The notes: generated by a model from the sequence alone, not told the origin. A stretch of 64,000 nt of DNA from Streptomyces goshikiensis (GCF_014650555.1 NZ_BMVE01000019.1:1-64000), one strand, 5' to 3'; shown: positions 1 through 8,943, numbered from the stretch's first letter. Program-made: numbers and translations.

Positions 1-324
1 CACCTCTACGGCTTCCACCAGCTGACCGGGACGGCGGACTTCGAGCTCGGTGACGCGGTCCGGCTGCTGCGCGAAGCCGGGCACGAGGAGCAGGCGGCGC
101 GGGTGGAGTACGAGATCGTGGGCCGCAACGTCATCCCGGGCCACTGGACCTTCCAGATCATCGAGGCCTACAACGACACCTACTACCGGCCTTTCGCCGC
201 GATGGAGCGTGACATCGTCGACGAGCTGGCCGATGGACGCGACCACCTCTTGGAGGCCGCACTCAAGACGGCCCGCCGAACCAGCCATCACCCAGACCAC
301 ACGCCGACGCCCACCGACACCTGA
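1..324 (+). CDS. Hypothetical protein, C-terminal part only
   Basis: The frame is open from base 1 to a TGA at 322-324, giving 107 residues of a protein that begins outside the window. The visible part is mildly acidic and rich in Tyr, His and Glu (a short run reads NDTYYRPF), with a Pro/Thr/His-rich tail. I do not recognise the family and see no membrane segment or signal. It reads toward the stress-gene patch that follows, but about 160 bases separate it from the next reading frame, so an operon is not indicated. Confidence 0.6.
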   Translation, partial: HLYGFHQLTGTADFELGDAVRLLREAGHEEQAARVEYEIVGRNVIPGHWTFQIIEAYNDTYYRPFAAMERDIVDELADGRDHLLEAALKTARRTSHHPDHTPTPTDT

Positions 325-482
325 GGGACGCTCCGCCGTGACTTTGGGCTCACCCCATGTCTTCTGTTTGCCTCCACTTTGTATATACATCCTGTTTTTC
401 GCGTTTTTGTTGACGTAGGTCATGTGGGTGTCGACGATGCTGCTAGGCAGCAGCGATAGCCCCAGAACGTGGGGAGGCCGCC

Positions 483-827
483 ATGACCGTCATTGTGTCG
501 GCCGTCGCCTACGCCCCCCGGAGGCAGCGAACCTAGAGGCCGGGGTGGTCCTCGGCTCCCGGCCCGGGACGGTCCGGGTGGTGGTGAGTGGCGAGATCGA
601 CTTCGACAACCCCGCGTCCCTGAGTGAGGTTCTCCTGACCGCGCTTGTCTCCCATCGCGCCATGCTCCTCGTGGATCTGGAGCGTGTGACCTTCTGTGAC
701 TGCGCCGGCCTCAACAGGCCGCCCGCCACGCGTCCCTGCGGGCTGGCCGCGGCCTGCGCGTCACGGGGCCGGCCGCCAGGTGGAGCGGCTCTTGAACCTC
801 ACGGCCACCCGCTCCCTCTTCGTGTGA
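483..827 (+). pseudogene. Decayed STAS-domain anti-anti-sigma factor
   Basis: An ATG at 483 has a good GGAGG site in front, but its frame stops after 17 codons. Another frame then carries a clear STAS core (VSGEIDFDN, then LLVDLERVTFCDCAGLN around the phosphorylatable Ser position, here Cys-Ala-Gly). The conserved tail QVERLLNLTATRSLF lies in yet another frame and ends at 827. At least three frame changes are needed to join these pieces. STAS proteins of this family release sigma factors by binding RsbW-like kinases. This copy cannot make an intact protein unless the sequence has errors. An intact relative lies at 47079-47411, which shares the FCDC-S/A-GLN motif. Confidence 0.75.
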
Positions 828-855
828 AGACGTGTGCTGAAAGCAGGTGATCCTC

Positions 856-1416
856 ATGACTGCGTCCGTCTCCCTTGCCGGGGGCGACCAAGCCAGCCAC
901 CGCACCGCCGCGACCGGCACCGCACAGGTGCCGTCCGATCGGGTAGTGCTGTCGGCGGTGGGTAGGCTGATGGCGACGCCCCCGGCTACGGCCCGCGAGG
1001 CCGAGCGCATGCTCTCCACAGCGACCTTACGGACCGGCCTGCCCGAGACTGTCCTGGCCGCCGCCTCCCGCGGCATACCCGTCCTGGCCCGTGCTGAGCG
1101 GGCACTGCGCCAAGCCGTCCGCACAGTGCGCACCTCGGATCACGCCCCGTCTTTGGGTCCGTACCTGCTGCCAGTGCAGGAGGACGCCGAGAAGGCGCTC
1201 GGCCGGTTCTTCGAGGCCCGCCTGCGCCTGACGGCAGCTCCTGCGGACCCGAAGGTACGCCGTGCGTTCGAAGGCTCCCTGTTCGCCCTGTGCGTCCGCA
1301 TGGGCAGGCCCTGCCCCGCCAACCCAGCCCCGTCCGGAAGCCGAGCAGGTGCAGGTCCTGCATGGCACTGGTACTCGCCGTGCTGGATGGGTGGGATGAT
1401 CGGGATATTCAGGTAA
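856..1416 (+). CDS. DUF5133-like protein with ANTAR-like N-terminal half
   Basis: I chose the ATG at 856. It gives 186 residues. Residues about 25-95 look like a helical ANTAR-like or DUF5133-associated segment (SAVGRLMATPPATAREAERML). Residues about 100-155 match the DUF5133 pattern (an EARLRL...ADPKVRRAFEGSLFALC core). The last 30 residues are Trp- and Gly-rich and unlike the family, so the 3' end may be frameshifted. Codon 58 is TTA (1027-1029), which suggests bldA dependence. The stop overlaps the GGAGG site of the STAS gene that starts 12 bases later, so the two are probably cotranscribed. The function of DUF5133 is unknown; it occurs in Streptomyces stress loci. Confidence 0.6.
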   Translation: MTASVSLAGGDQASHRTAATGTAQVPSDRVVLSAVGRLMATPPATAREAERMLSTATLRTGLPETVLAAASRGIPVLARAERALRQAVRTVRTSDHAPSLGPYLLPVQEDAEKALGRFFEARLRLTAAPADPKVRRAFEGSLFALCVRMGRPCPANPAPSGSRAGAGPAWHWYSPCWMGGMIGIFR

Positions 1417-1428
1417 GGAGGGGCCACC

Positions 1429-1785
1429 ATGCTGGTTCCGGTGTCAGGTGTGGAGCGTTCCTCCGATGCCGGGGTATGGGCGGTGCTGACCTTGTCCGGG
1501 GAGATCGACCTGGATGTGGTGCCGCAGGTCCGCGAGGCAGTTGACGAGCTCGTCGCCGAGGGACGGGTGAACCTGGTGTGGGACCTGGCGGACGTGAGCT
1601 TCATGGACTCCGCCGGGCTGGGAGTTCTGGTCTACACGACGCGGTCGGTGGAAGCCCGGCAGGGCCGGGTGCGGCTGGCGGGAGCGCACGTGCAGGTATG
1701 CCGACTGCTGGAGCTGACTGGGTTGGACGCGGTGGTCGAGCGGTATCCCGATGTCGCGTCCGCGGCGGAGCAGGCGCCCGCGTGA
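1429..1785 (+). CDS. STAS-domain anti-anti-sigma factor
   Basis: 118 residues spanning a full STAS domain of the SpoIIAA/RsbV type. The first strand is followed by LSGEIDLDVVPQVREAV, then the signature DVSFMDSAGLGVLV at about residues 58-72, whose Ser is the usual phosphorylation site. Proteins of this type bind an anti-sigma kinase when unphosphorylated and so free a sigma factor. A strong AAGGAGG lies 9 bases before the ATG. A PAS-GAF-SpoIIE phosphatase gene starts 55 bases after the stop; that class of phosphatase removes the phosphate from such proteins, so the two form a plausible partner-switching pair. Confidence 0.9.
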   Translation: MLVPVSGVERSSDAGVWAVLTLSGEIDLDVVPQVREAVDELVAEGRVNLVWDLADVSFMDSAGLGVLVYTTRSVEARQGRVRLAGAHVQVCRLLELTGLDAVVERYPDVASAAEQAPA

Positions 1786-1840
1786 AGGGTTGCCGGTCCC
1801 TCCTGGCAGCCATGGTCCCGGATTGGGCAGAATACGGCGG

Positions 1841-3539
1841 GTGGAGAGCTTCCTTGACAAGGACATCCCCGCTGTCCCGCTGGCTGGTGACGCGCTGATG
1901 TCCACGCTTTTCGACGCCGCGGGCGCCGGCGTCTACGCCGTGGACGCCCAGGGCGCTGTGATCGCCTGCAACCGATGGGCGGAGCAGCTGCTTGGCTACC
2001 AACCGGGAACCTTAATCGGGGTCAACGCCCACCACGCCCTCAACCCCCAGGTCGCGAACACGGCCGGACTGCGTGAGCAGCGGCCGATCCTCACCGACGT
2101 CGCCCAGGGTAAACGGATCAGCGGCGATCGCGCCGTACTGCTCCGCGCCGACGGCACCGCGCTGCCGGTGTGGTGGTCAGCGGCCCCTCTGCCGCCCGAG
2201 TCCGGGCACGGTATCGGCGCGGTGGTCGTCTTCCACGACGCGTCCGCGCAGCGTGAGCGTGCGAACCGGCGGGCGGACCGCTACGCGCACAGCGAGACTA
2301 TGCGCGAGCAGGCCGAGTACGACCTCGCGGAAATCACCTGGCTCGGCGAGATCACCCTGGCCATGGTCAGCACCCTCGACGCCCAGCAGGCCTTGGGGCG
2401 CCTGGTGCGCCAACTGGTCCCGCGTCTCGCGGACACCGCCGTCATCGATCTCGCCGAGGGCCACGCCATGCGCCGGGCCGCCTGGGCGCACCATCTGCCC
2501 GGCATACTGCCGGTTTCCCCCGAGTACACCCACGTCCCGGACAACACCGCGCACCGCGAGGCGCTGGGGCAGATCCGGCGAGGCGCCGCAATGCGCCATC
2601 TGCCCACGCCCGCCGCCGGAACGGGACCGGATCTGCTGAGTCTGGTGGAGGCCGAGGACGTTTTGGTCGTGCCCCTGCGGCTATGTGCCAGCACGCTGGG
2701 CGCCCTCACTCTGATCCGGACAGCGGGCAGCCCCCCGTTCAACGAGGGCGACCGGGTCCTGGCCGAAGAAGTTGCCCGTCGTACCGCGCTCGGGCTGGAG
2801 AACACCCACCTCCATGCCGCCCAGGCCGACATCGCCGCCACCCTCCAGCGCGCCCTGCTCACCGCCCTGCCGAGCGTGCACGGTGTGGAGCTGGCCGCCC
2901 ACTACCAGCCGGCCCAGCGGGCCGCCGAGATCGGAGGCGACTGGTACGACGCCTTCACCCTCCCCGGCGGAGACCTTGCACTCGTCATCGGGGACGTCAC
3001 CGGCCACGACATCCAGGCCGCCTCCCGCATGAGCGAACTGCGCAACATGCTCCGCGCCCTCGCGGTAGACCGCCCCGAGGAGACCCCTGGCCAGATCCTC
3101 AAGCGCCTGGACACCGCACAGGCCCGCCTCACCCTTACCGATTCCGACCGTCATCCTCGCCCGCCTGCACCCCCAGCCCGACGGCAGCTGGGAACTGTCC
3201 TGGTCAGTGGCTGGCCACCCCCCACCCCTCCTGCTGGCCACCGGACACACCAGCACCTACCTCGAAGGACCCCACGCCCTGCTTCTGGGAGTACGGCCCA
3301 CCATCGACCGGCCCACTGCCCGCATCCCCCTGCCCGCCGGAGCCACCCTCGTCCTCTACACCGACGGGCTGATCGAATCCCGGACCCAGAGCATGGACAC
3401 TGGCATGACCCGCCTACGCCAGCACCTCGACACCCACCAGCACCTGCCGCTTCCCCGCCTGTGCGCACAACTGGCCACCGAACTCGGCGACACCCGCGAC
3501 GACATCACCCTCATCGCCATCCGCACTCCAACACCCTGA
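1841..3539 (+). pseudogene. PAS-GAF-SpoIIE (PP2C) phosphatase, one frameshift
   Basis: Reading from the GTG at 1841: a PAS domain (residues about 15-125), a GAF domain (about 165-330) and the start of a PPM/SpoIIE phosphatase domain (HYQPAQRAAEIGGDWYDAF, then IGDVTGHD with its metal-binding Asp). The frame is lost near 3130-3140. The rest of the phosphatase continues in the +1 frame (PTVILARLHPQ, AGHPPPLLL, LYTDGLIE, DDITLIAI) to a TGA at 3537-3539. If the shift is real the enzyme is inactive; a sequencing error is possible. A TTA codon lies at 2012-2014 inside the PAS part. The start was preferred over the ATG at 1898 because relatives keep the intervening residues. Confidence 0.8.
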
Positions 3540-4090
3540 AGCAGCAGACCGGACCCGCCCCGGCCCCGCGTATTCCTCATCCCCCTCGCCGCGTACAGGC
3601 GTGTCCGATCGCATCGGCGCGTGGTGGAGTCCAACGACCGCCCATATCCGGGTGCCGAGGACGGGGCGCTTCAAGATCATCCCTGCATCTTCTGGGCGCA
3701 CCTGGGCTGGGCCCCAAGCACGACGGGAGGGACGGGGCACGTGGCAGCGGACGCTTTACTCCTCATCGACCGTGTCCTCAAGGCCGCCGCAGCATCCTGT
3801 GCCCCGCGCTCGATACTGACCTCCAACAGCAGGGGCTGAAACAGACACACGCGGGTACCGCAGCGGGCAGGCGCCCGCCTGTCCCTGGGGGGCACGCCGG
3901 GGGGCGCGGTGCCGGCCCTGGTGTGTGCTCCCCAGGGGGCGCCCCGCTATGCCCATCCCTCAGGCCAGCAACTGCCTAGCTGACGCCGGAGGTGTCGCCA
4001 GTGGCTGTGTGCAAGGTGAGGAGCCCGCTGTCGGCAGGACGGGCTGATCCTTCAGATGAATGGCGAAGACCAGCTCAAAGGCACAGCAAC
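3540..4090. other. No gene seen
   Basis: Between the end of the phosphatase and the terminator at 4091. Short open frames exist, but none has a ribosome site, a codon bias or similarity I recognise. Confidence 0.5.
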
Positions 4091-4128
4091 GGGGTGGGCC
4101 GGCAGCCACATGGCTGCCGGCCCACCCC
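4091..4128 (-). terminator. Strong stem-loop terminator
   Basis: A perfect 18-base inverted repeat (4091-4108 with 4111-4128) with a 2-base centre. It lies 23 bases past the stop of the minus-strand PRC-barrel gene and could also stop transcription from the left. It lacks a U run, as is common for Streptomyces terminators. Confidence 0.8.
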
Positions 4129-4151
4129 GGGGTGCTGTTGTCCGCGTGTGT

Positions 4152-4505
4152 TCAGGCGCGGTGCTGGCCGCCGTAGTAGCCGCCGACCTGGTTGTGGTAT
4201 TCGGCGTTGCCGAGGTGCTTGTCCTTGTCGAACTCGGGAGCGTTCTTGATTTGCTCCTTGGTCCGGTCCACGAAGATCTTCTTGTCGTCGGGGTCGACGC
4301 GGCTGACGGTGCCGGCGGGCAGGAGTACTTCCTTGCCGAAGATCCAGGGCCCGGTGTCGACCACGATGTACGCGGAGCCGACGTCGTCGGAGTGCTTGTC
4401 GACCTTGCCGATGGAGCCGTCTGTCGCCTCGACCTTGTACCCGGTCAGATCCGCACCGGCCAGATGGCCGGACGTCTCACGGTAACCCCACACATTTACA
4501 GTCAT
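4152..4505 (-). CDS. PRC-barrel domain protein
   Basis: 117 residues. The N-terminal half (residues about 20-85) is a PRC-barrel: DLTGYKVEATDGSIGKVDK, then AYIVVDTGPWIFGKEVLLPAG, then VDPDDKKIFV. This is the small beta-barrel also found in RimM and photosynthetic reaction centre H subunits. The tail is Gly/Tyr/His-rich (YHNQVGGYYGGQH). An AAGGAG site precedes the ATG by about 10 bases. Such stand-alone proteins are common in actinobacterial general-stress regulons. Its exact role is unknown, and it has its own terminator. Confidence 0.9.
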   Translation of the reverse strand: MTVNVWGYRETSGHLAGADLTGYKVEATDGSIGKVDKHSDDVGSAYIVVDTGPWIFGKEVLLPAGTVSRVDPDDKKIFVDRTKEQIKNAPEFDKDKHLGNAEYHNQVGGYYGGQHRA

Positions 4506-4776
4506 GCGAAAACAACTCCTTCGGTAAAGCAGGAACGCAGCGGGAATTCAGGTTCCCCGCTGGTCTTCCGTTTTCCGTATTGCGTACATGGTGGAACTTG
4601 CGTTCCGTTCTGACCTCCGCGTGCCCCACATTTATGCCGCTACACAGCCGAGATCGGATTCGGGCCGGGATGGCCGCCGATCTTGGAGGTGAGCAGGTCC
4701 CCTGCTGCGTCACGGCAGCCACCCCGGCACCCTGCGGGTACCCCCGGTAGCCGATTTCACCCGAAAAACGCGACAT

Positions 4777-4822
4777 GACGGTGGCCTGCCACCCCCGCGA
4801 CCGGGGGTGGCAGGCCACCGTC
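4777..4822 (-). terminator. Strong stem-loop terminator
   Basis: A perfect 21-base inverted repeat (4777-4797 with 4802-4822) with a 4-base loop. It lies 33 bases downstream of the stop of the small hydrophobic-protein gene read on the minus strand. Confidence 0.8.
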
Positions 4823-4855
4823 GGACCGTGCCTGAGCTGCGTCAGGTCCGGCTGT

Positions 4856-5017
4856 CTACCAGCGGTACCAGCGGCCGCTCCCGCCCTTCGGACGGGCGAC
4901 GAATCCGATGAGCCACAGAACCAGGACCGCGGTAGCGACCCACCACAGAATTTTCACCGCGAAACCCGCGCCGAAAAGGATCAGAACCAGCAGAAGAACG
5001 AGAAGCAGGGGAACCAT
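4856..5017 (-). CDS. Small hydrophobic membrane protein
   Basis: 53 residues from an ATG at 5017. A GGAGG site lies 9 bases upstream, which favours this start over an in-frame GTG at 5041. Two membrane segments fill most of the protein (PLLLVLLLVLILFGAGF, then WWVATAVLVLWLIGFV), followed by a basic Gly/Arg/Trp tail (GGSGRWYRW). It resembles the short two-helix proteins (DUF5670/lmo0937-like) that accompany stress genes in Streptomyces. Function unknown. It is transcribed alone and ends in a strong terminator. Confidence 0.75.
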   Translation of the reverse strand: MVPLLLVLLLVLILFGAGFAVKILWWVATAVLVLWLIGFVARPKGGSGRWYRW

Positions 5018-5418
5018 AGTTATCAACCTCCGACGCACCATCTGCCCGACCGCGTTCCGAACATGCGCATGGAATTTAGGTGTTTCTTATCGGTGCAGGC
5101 GGGCAGCAGTGCTGGCCGCTTCTATGGCGGGAGCTGGATCATTCACAGGGGCCTTGATCCCATGGCCAGACCGCTGGGGTCGCCAGGCTGTGATGTTCCG
5201 GCTGAGGGCCGTGGCGATGCTGGGCAGACGGCGGTGCAGGCGGGCTGAGAAGACGCTCTTCGCGGTGGCGACGACGTTCTCGCCGTCGGGTCAGCGCGGT
5301 GGTGACGTTGCCAGCGCGCAGTACTTTGCGGGGCGCACCCCTCCGCATCGGTCCAGGACTCGCAGGACAGTCAGAAGCCGGTGGCGGGACGGCTCGGCGG
5401 ATGCATATGGGGCGCTGA
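5018..5418. other. No gene seen
   Basis: Upstream region of the hydrophobic-protein gene. Open frames in several phases, none with a convincing start or similarity. Confidence 0.4.
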
Positions 5419-5640
5419 TCAGTCGGTCGGCTCCTGGGGTTTGGCGTTTCCCGGGCCGGATGCGGGCTGCTCGCCCTCCTTACTTCCGCCCATCGCTGAG
5501 CCCTCGCGCCGCGGCTGTTCGCCTGCGGAGCCCGGGACGTCGGGTGCGTCCGGGCCAAGTGGCGGCAGGTCAGGGGTATGGGCGTCGCGCTTCTCCGGCA
5601 CGCGTGCCGGAAGTTCAGGCTCTGGTGGGGCGTTGTGCAT
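5419..5640 (-). CDS. Small proline-rich hydrophilic protein
   Basis: 73 residues, rich in Pro, Glu, Gly and Ala with no hydrophobic core, so probably disordered. AAGGAG lies 8 bases before the ATG, which is the main reason to believe it. The middle and end have a Gly/Ser/Glu-rich character (GGSKEGEQPASG). I do not recognise the family. It stands alone between stress-type genes. Confidence 0.55.
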   Translation of the reverse strand: MHNAPPEPELPARVPEKRDAHTPDLPPLGPDAPDVPGSAGEQPRREGSAMGGSKEGEQPASGPGNAKPQEPTD

Positions 5641-6706
5641 GACGGGTCTCCTTGCGCACGGGCTGGGACGGAGACGGCCGGCGGCGCCAGCGAGGGTGTT
5701 GCCTGCCGTCCTTCATTTGCGCCTGCCCCGCTTTCGACACCGCAGTCAGTCGAGCGAGGAGAAACCAACCTTGGACGGTGACGGAGCTCGGTGAGTCCAC
5801 GAGGACGGCCCTCGCCGGGGGCACTCGACCGTACCGGCCATAAGGAGGAGCCGGGGCGGTTGGACCTGCGCCTGGACTCGCCTGTGTACGCCAGACCGAG
5901 CCTCTGGTGCGCTTCGTCCTCTCCCCGTGCTCCGCGAGGAATTGGAGATCCCGTCCCGCCCGACCGTGGCCCCGACCGCGCGTTGTGGCAGCGGCACCGA
6001 CCCGGAGCTGATGGAGCGGCTCACCCGGCAGGTGCTCGACCCGGCGAGTGACGAGGTGATGGAGTCGTCGCGCGCTCAGCAGGAGCATGGAGACGTCGAG
6101 TGATCCCGGTGCCGCCGCACCGCAGGCAAGGCCGGCACCGAGTAGATCCTGCATGCGGTCCGTGTCGGTGACGGCGTCCGCATCCGCGCGCTGATGGCCG
6201 ACCTGGCCGCCGTCGCGGACACCGACGTCCTGCTGTACCTGCGCGAGCGGCTGTACGTACCACGGTGACCGGAGGGGTGCGCCCTACGCCCGGAGCAACA
6301 GGTCGTCGGTGCTCGCTGCGCCCCGCATGCTCCAGGACTCCGGGGCGCGGGGCACTGCGCGGCCTCGGGCCAGCCACTCGCGCTCGACGGCGTCATAGAT
6401 GGGCGTGTCGGTGATGTTCCTGGCCCCCCAACAAAGGTCTGAAGGTCGCGGCTGGCTACGGAGGCGAAACGGTTTCCTGCTCCATGCCGGGCCAACGATG
6501 CCCGGGCGGCCGATGTGGCGGCTCGTGACCGCTTTGGCACCGAATCCGCTGCGGACTCGCCGGGCCTGGAGCGGACGGCGGCCCCCGCCGCCGGGCGCGG
6601 TAGCAGGGGCCGTCACACGGTTCCGGCTCCAGATGGTGGGGCCGGGGGCGCGTGTCGGTACCCCCAACGCCCGTACCCGGCTGCCGGTCACGCCGGGTTC
6701 GGCCGT
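5641..6706. other. Region of degenerate coding fragments
   Basis: No intact gene is evident in about 1 kb. Three pieces keep a coding look. On the plus strand a 58-codon frame from a GTG at 5927 to 6103 contains ELMERLTRQVLDPASDEVME. Also on the plus strand, about 6146-6269 contains RIRALMADLAAVADTDVLLY and ends at a TGA. On the minus strand, 6284-6415 contains TDTPIYDAVEREWLARG but has no start codon (an ATC stands where ATG would be expected after AGGA). These look like decayed genes. I could not assign families. Confidence 0.35.
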
Positions 6707-6982
6707 TCAGGTGCGCAGGCGGCTGTTGACGCCGTCGTGGCCGTCCGCGCTCTCCTCGTTGAACCAGTAGTCACCCGCGGCCAGGTACCGGAAGGAGTGC
6801 TCGACGCCTCCGGGCAGGGCGAGGGTCACCGCGCGGGTGTCGTCCCGGCGGGGCATGAGGGGATGGGCGCCGGGTTGCCACTCGTTGAAGTCACCCACCA
6901 CGCTGACCGGCCCGGGCGGTGCGTCGGCGGGCAGGACGAAGGTGACCTCGGTGCGGTCCTTGCGCGGCTTGCGCTCCAGCAT
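6707..6982 (-). CDS. CBM48/isoamylase early-set domain protein
   Basis: 91 residues making a single glycogen-binding-like Ig fold (AMPK-beta/isoamylase early set). Landmarks are VTFVLPADAPPGPVSVVGDFNEW at about residues 13-35, the usual WQPG turn, and a C-terminal HSFRYLAAGDYWFNEESADGHD. No catalytic domain is attached. Two close paralogues lie at 48385-48660 and 59082-59357. Such small proteins may bind glucan, but stand-alone copies have no proven role. It is divergent from the gene at 7179, and the pair is duplicated elsewhere in the window. Confidence 0.85.
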   Translation of the reverse strand: MLERKPRKDRTEVTFVLPADAPPGPVSVVGDFNEWQPGAHPLMPRRDDTRAVTLALPGGVEHSFRYLAAGDYWFNEESADGHDGVNSRLRT

Positions 6983-7178
6983 GGCAGGAACTCCTCACGG
7001 CGGTACAGACGGTGTGGCACCCATCCTCGTGGTCCCTCCCGAACGGCGCCTTTCGAGGCGTACCGTTCCTCTGCGCGTGTTAACTCGCCCGCCGCGGTCC
7101 GCTACGGAAATGATGCAATCGGTGACAGACCGTGTGAGCGTGGACGAAGGAACCCCACACACTGAAGAGTCACCTGTC

Positions 7179-7382
7179 ATGGGCGGTATAGAGGACAAGC
7201 GCCAGGAACCCGGCAAGGGCCGCGAGGAGCAGCAGCGTTTGCGCCGCCCCGGGCAGGACCCGGTCCACCCCGAAACCGCCCAGCCGTCCCGATACAGGAG
7301 CGGCGAGGCCTCGGAGCGCAAGCGGCGCCGCGAGGAGGACCCGGTCCGCGACGAGCGTGACCTGCGCGAGGAAGACTCCTGA
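7179..7382 (+). CDS. Small highly charged protein (KRQEPGKGREEQQR family)
   Basis: 67 residues, almost all hydrophilic (Arg, Glu, Lys, Gln, Asp), no hydrophobic core, probably disordered. The N-terminus MGGIEDKRQEPGKGREEQQR is nearly identical to that of the minus-strand gene at 47982-48179. I chose the ATG at 7179 because the paralogue has GAGGAG 9 bases before the matching ATG. An upstream in-frame start is also conserved in both copies and cannot be excluded. Function unknown. It is divergently arranged with a CBM48-type gene in both copies. Confidence 0.65.
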   Translation: MGGIEDKRQEPGKGREEQQRLRRPGQDPVHPETAQPSRYRSGEASERKRRREEDPVRDERDLREEDS

Positions 7383-7569
7383 ATCAGGCGGCACCCCACG
7401 CACACAGGGGCTGGCCGGGCCGGCTCACTGTCACATCCCGGCGCCGCGTACGCCCGGCACCCGGCTCGCGGACGGTGTCGGCGCAGCGAGATGATCGATG
7501 TGGGTCAGTGCTCGCCCAGATCCGGGCGAGCGTGCCTCAAGCCAGCCGATCATGGCGGGGTGAGACGGT

Positions 7570-7917
7570 ATGGACTTCCGCTTGGTGGTGCGGCGCTACG
7601 GGCCGACCGCTCACCTCACCCCGGCCGGTGAGCTCGACCCCAGCACCTGATCCGCCCTCGACCAGACGCAGGCCGCCCTCGACGATCGCGTCGCCCTGGT
7701 GGCCTGCGACATGCGGCACGTGAGGTTCATCGACGTCACCGGCCTGCGCGCCCTTCTTGAATTCGCCCACCGCCTCGACTGGCGCGGCATGGAAAGCCGC
7801 GCTGCGCACCCACCCGCATCCTGCGCCGCAGCCTGCGGGAATATGCCGCATTCCGCCGGAGCGCGGGCCGGGGAAGGCATGCCCTGCGGGACGAGCGCCG
7901 GCTTACGTTCGCGCTAG
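7570..7917 (+). pseudogene. Decayed STAS-domain protein
   Basis: From an ATG at 7570 a STAS start is visible (VVRRYGPTAHLTPAGELDPST), then a TGA interrupts it at 7648-7650. The same frame continues with the STAS core (LVACDMRHVRFIDVTGLRALLEFAHRL), in which the phosphorylated Ser position is Thr. After about 7790 the family-like sequence moves to another frame (RILRRSLREYAAFRR, then DERRLTFALD). One stop and one frameshift make it a pseudogene. It converges on another STAS gene (7914-8321). Confidence 0.7.
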
Positions 7918-8321
7918 ACGCGAGGCAGCCAGCTGGCATTGAAGTCCGCGAGGTCACGGGCAGCCTGAGCACGTTGCTCGATCAGCCGGCGAAAGCCCAC
8001 CAGCGCGAACCGCTCCCCGGTGGCCGAGCCGGGCCCGGGGATGCCGGCGACCTCGGCCATGAACCGCTGGGGCTGGGGCTGCCAGCCGACGACCAGGACC
8101 CGCAGCCCCAGGCACTCCGCCCGCCGATGCAGCTCCAAGAGCTGGAGCAGCCCTTCGCCGTCCATGTGCTCCACGCCGTGCAGGTCGACCATCAGGACCC
8201 GCACGTCGGCGCTGAGGTCATCCATCACCTGCTCTAGCGCGCGCCCCGAGTTCCCGTCGAGTTGCCCGTTGGCACTGACCAAAACCGACCGACCGCAGTG
8301 CTGGACGTCCGTGGTGATCAA
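7914..8321 (-). CDS. STAS-domain protein
   Basis: 135 residues. The fold is the SpoIIAA type: SVLVSANGQLDGNSGRALEQVM, then VLMVDLHGVEHMDGEGLLQLL with Gly where the phosphorylated Ser is normally found, then LGLRVLVVGWQPQPQRFM. The missing Ser suggests it is not switched by an RsbW-type kinase in the usual way, or that it has another role. The start is a TTG at 8321 with AAGGAGG 5 bases upstream; no better start is in reach. The C-terminal 30 residues extend past the usual STAS end. Confidence 0.75.
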   Translation of the reverse strand: MITTDVQHCGRSVLVSANGQLDGNSGRALEQVMDDLSADVRVLMVDLHGVEHMDGEGLLQLLELHRRAECLGLRVLVVGWQPQPQRFMAEVAGIPGPGSATGERFALVGFRRLIEQRAQAARDLADFNASWLPRV

Positions 8322-8715
8322 TACGGCCTCCTTCCCTCTCCGGAGGCATTGGAGCCTGCGGGCCACCATCCTGGCCTGACTAGTTCGGCGCTGGTACGAG
8401 GCACGCTGACCGGGGCCCAGGAAGCAACACGCCCTGCACGCTCCTGAGGACACTGCTGCCCAGCGGGCTGATCCCTCATGCCGAGTGACAGTGGCCAGGA
8501 CCAGAGCGAAGCGGCGGTTCGCACCGAGGACGGCAAAGCTGCCGTCGCGGCCGTAGCGGGCGAACGCCACCCGTTTTGATGTTCTCCCCGAACGGCAGCA
8601 CCATCGTGGGAGTCAGCAGCTCGCCGTCGGCGACATCCATGATCGCCGCGACCACGCCGATGCCGAGCCCGCCACGGCACCGGCGGGTACCTGCGCCTAG
8701 GGCGGCAGATCGAGG
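8322..8715. other. No clear gene
   Basis: Open frames on the minus strand (for example ARYGRDGSFAVLGANRRFALVL at about 8510-8570) have some coding appearance but no start, no ribosome site and no recognised family. It may be transposon-related debris, as a Tn3 remnant follows. Confidence 0.35.
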
Positions 8716-8915
8716 GTGCCCGGTGTGGTGTGGATGACCATCAGAGGCGACGTCCTGGACGAGGACGTCGCCCGCCTCTCTCCGCTCAAGCACGCGAACC
8801 TCAGCGTGCTGGGCCGCTACGGCATCCGTGCTGCGGTCCCGGCCGACGGCGGTGTGCGCCCGCTGTGCGACCGGTCGCAGCTGTCCTCGACGCCGAGGAC
8901 GGCGTCGAGGACTGA
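8716..8915 (+). pseudogene. Tn3-family transposase, C-terminal remnant
   Basis: The segment DEDVARLSPLKHANLSVLGRYG (about 8755-8820) is the well-conserved end of Tn3-type transposases. After one frame change the expected acidic terminus (AVLDAEDGVED) ends at a TGA at 8913-8915. The rest of the roughly 1000-residue transposase is missing. A serine-resolvase fragment lies at 10612-10815 on the same strand, so both are probably relics of one element. Confidence 0.7.
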
Positions 8916-8943
8916 GTTTCACGTTGCATTCCTGGGGGGCCGC

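Larger units (their letters stand above)
6578..7400. repeat. Mirror duplication, copy A (with 47948-48790)
   Basis: This block contains the CBM48-type gene (minus strand), the divergent spacer and the small hydrophilic gene (plus strand). It is matched in opposite orientation at 47948-48790. Similarity covers both genes, parts of the spacer (for example GAAGAGTCACCTGTC against GAGGAGTCACCCGTC before the second ATG) and flanking non-coding sequence beyond the CBM48 stop (CCGCCGCCGGGCGCGGT and CCGTCACACGG in both). It is therefore a segmental duplication rather than two separate gene families meeting by chance. Confidence 0.7.

Noticed and set aside
403..441. SigB-like promoter (GTTT ... GGGTGT) before the first STAS pseudogene
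   Set aside because: The spacing is longer than the usual 14-16 bases and the -10 differs from GGGTAT/C; too weak to list.
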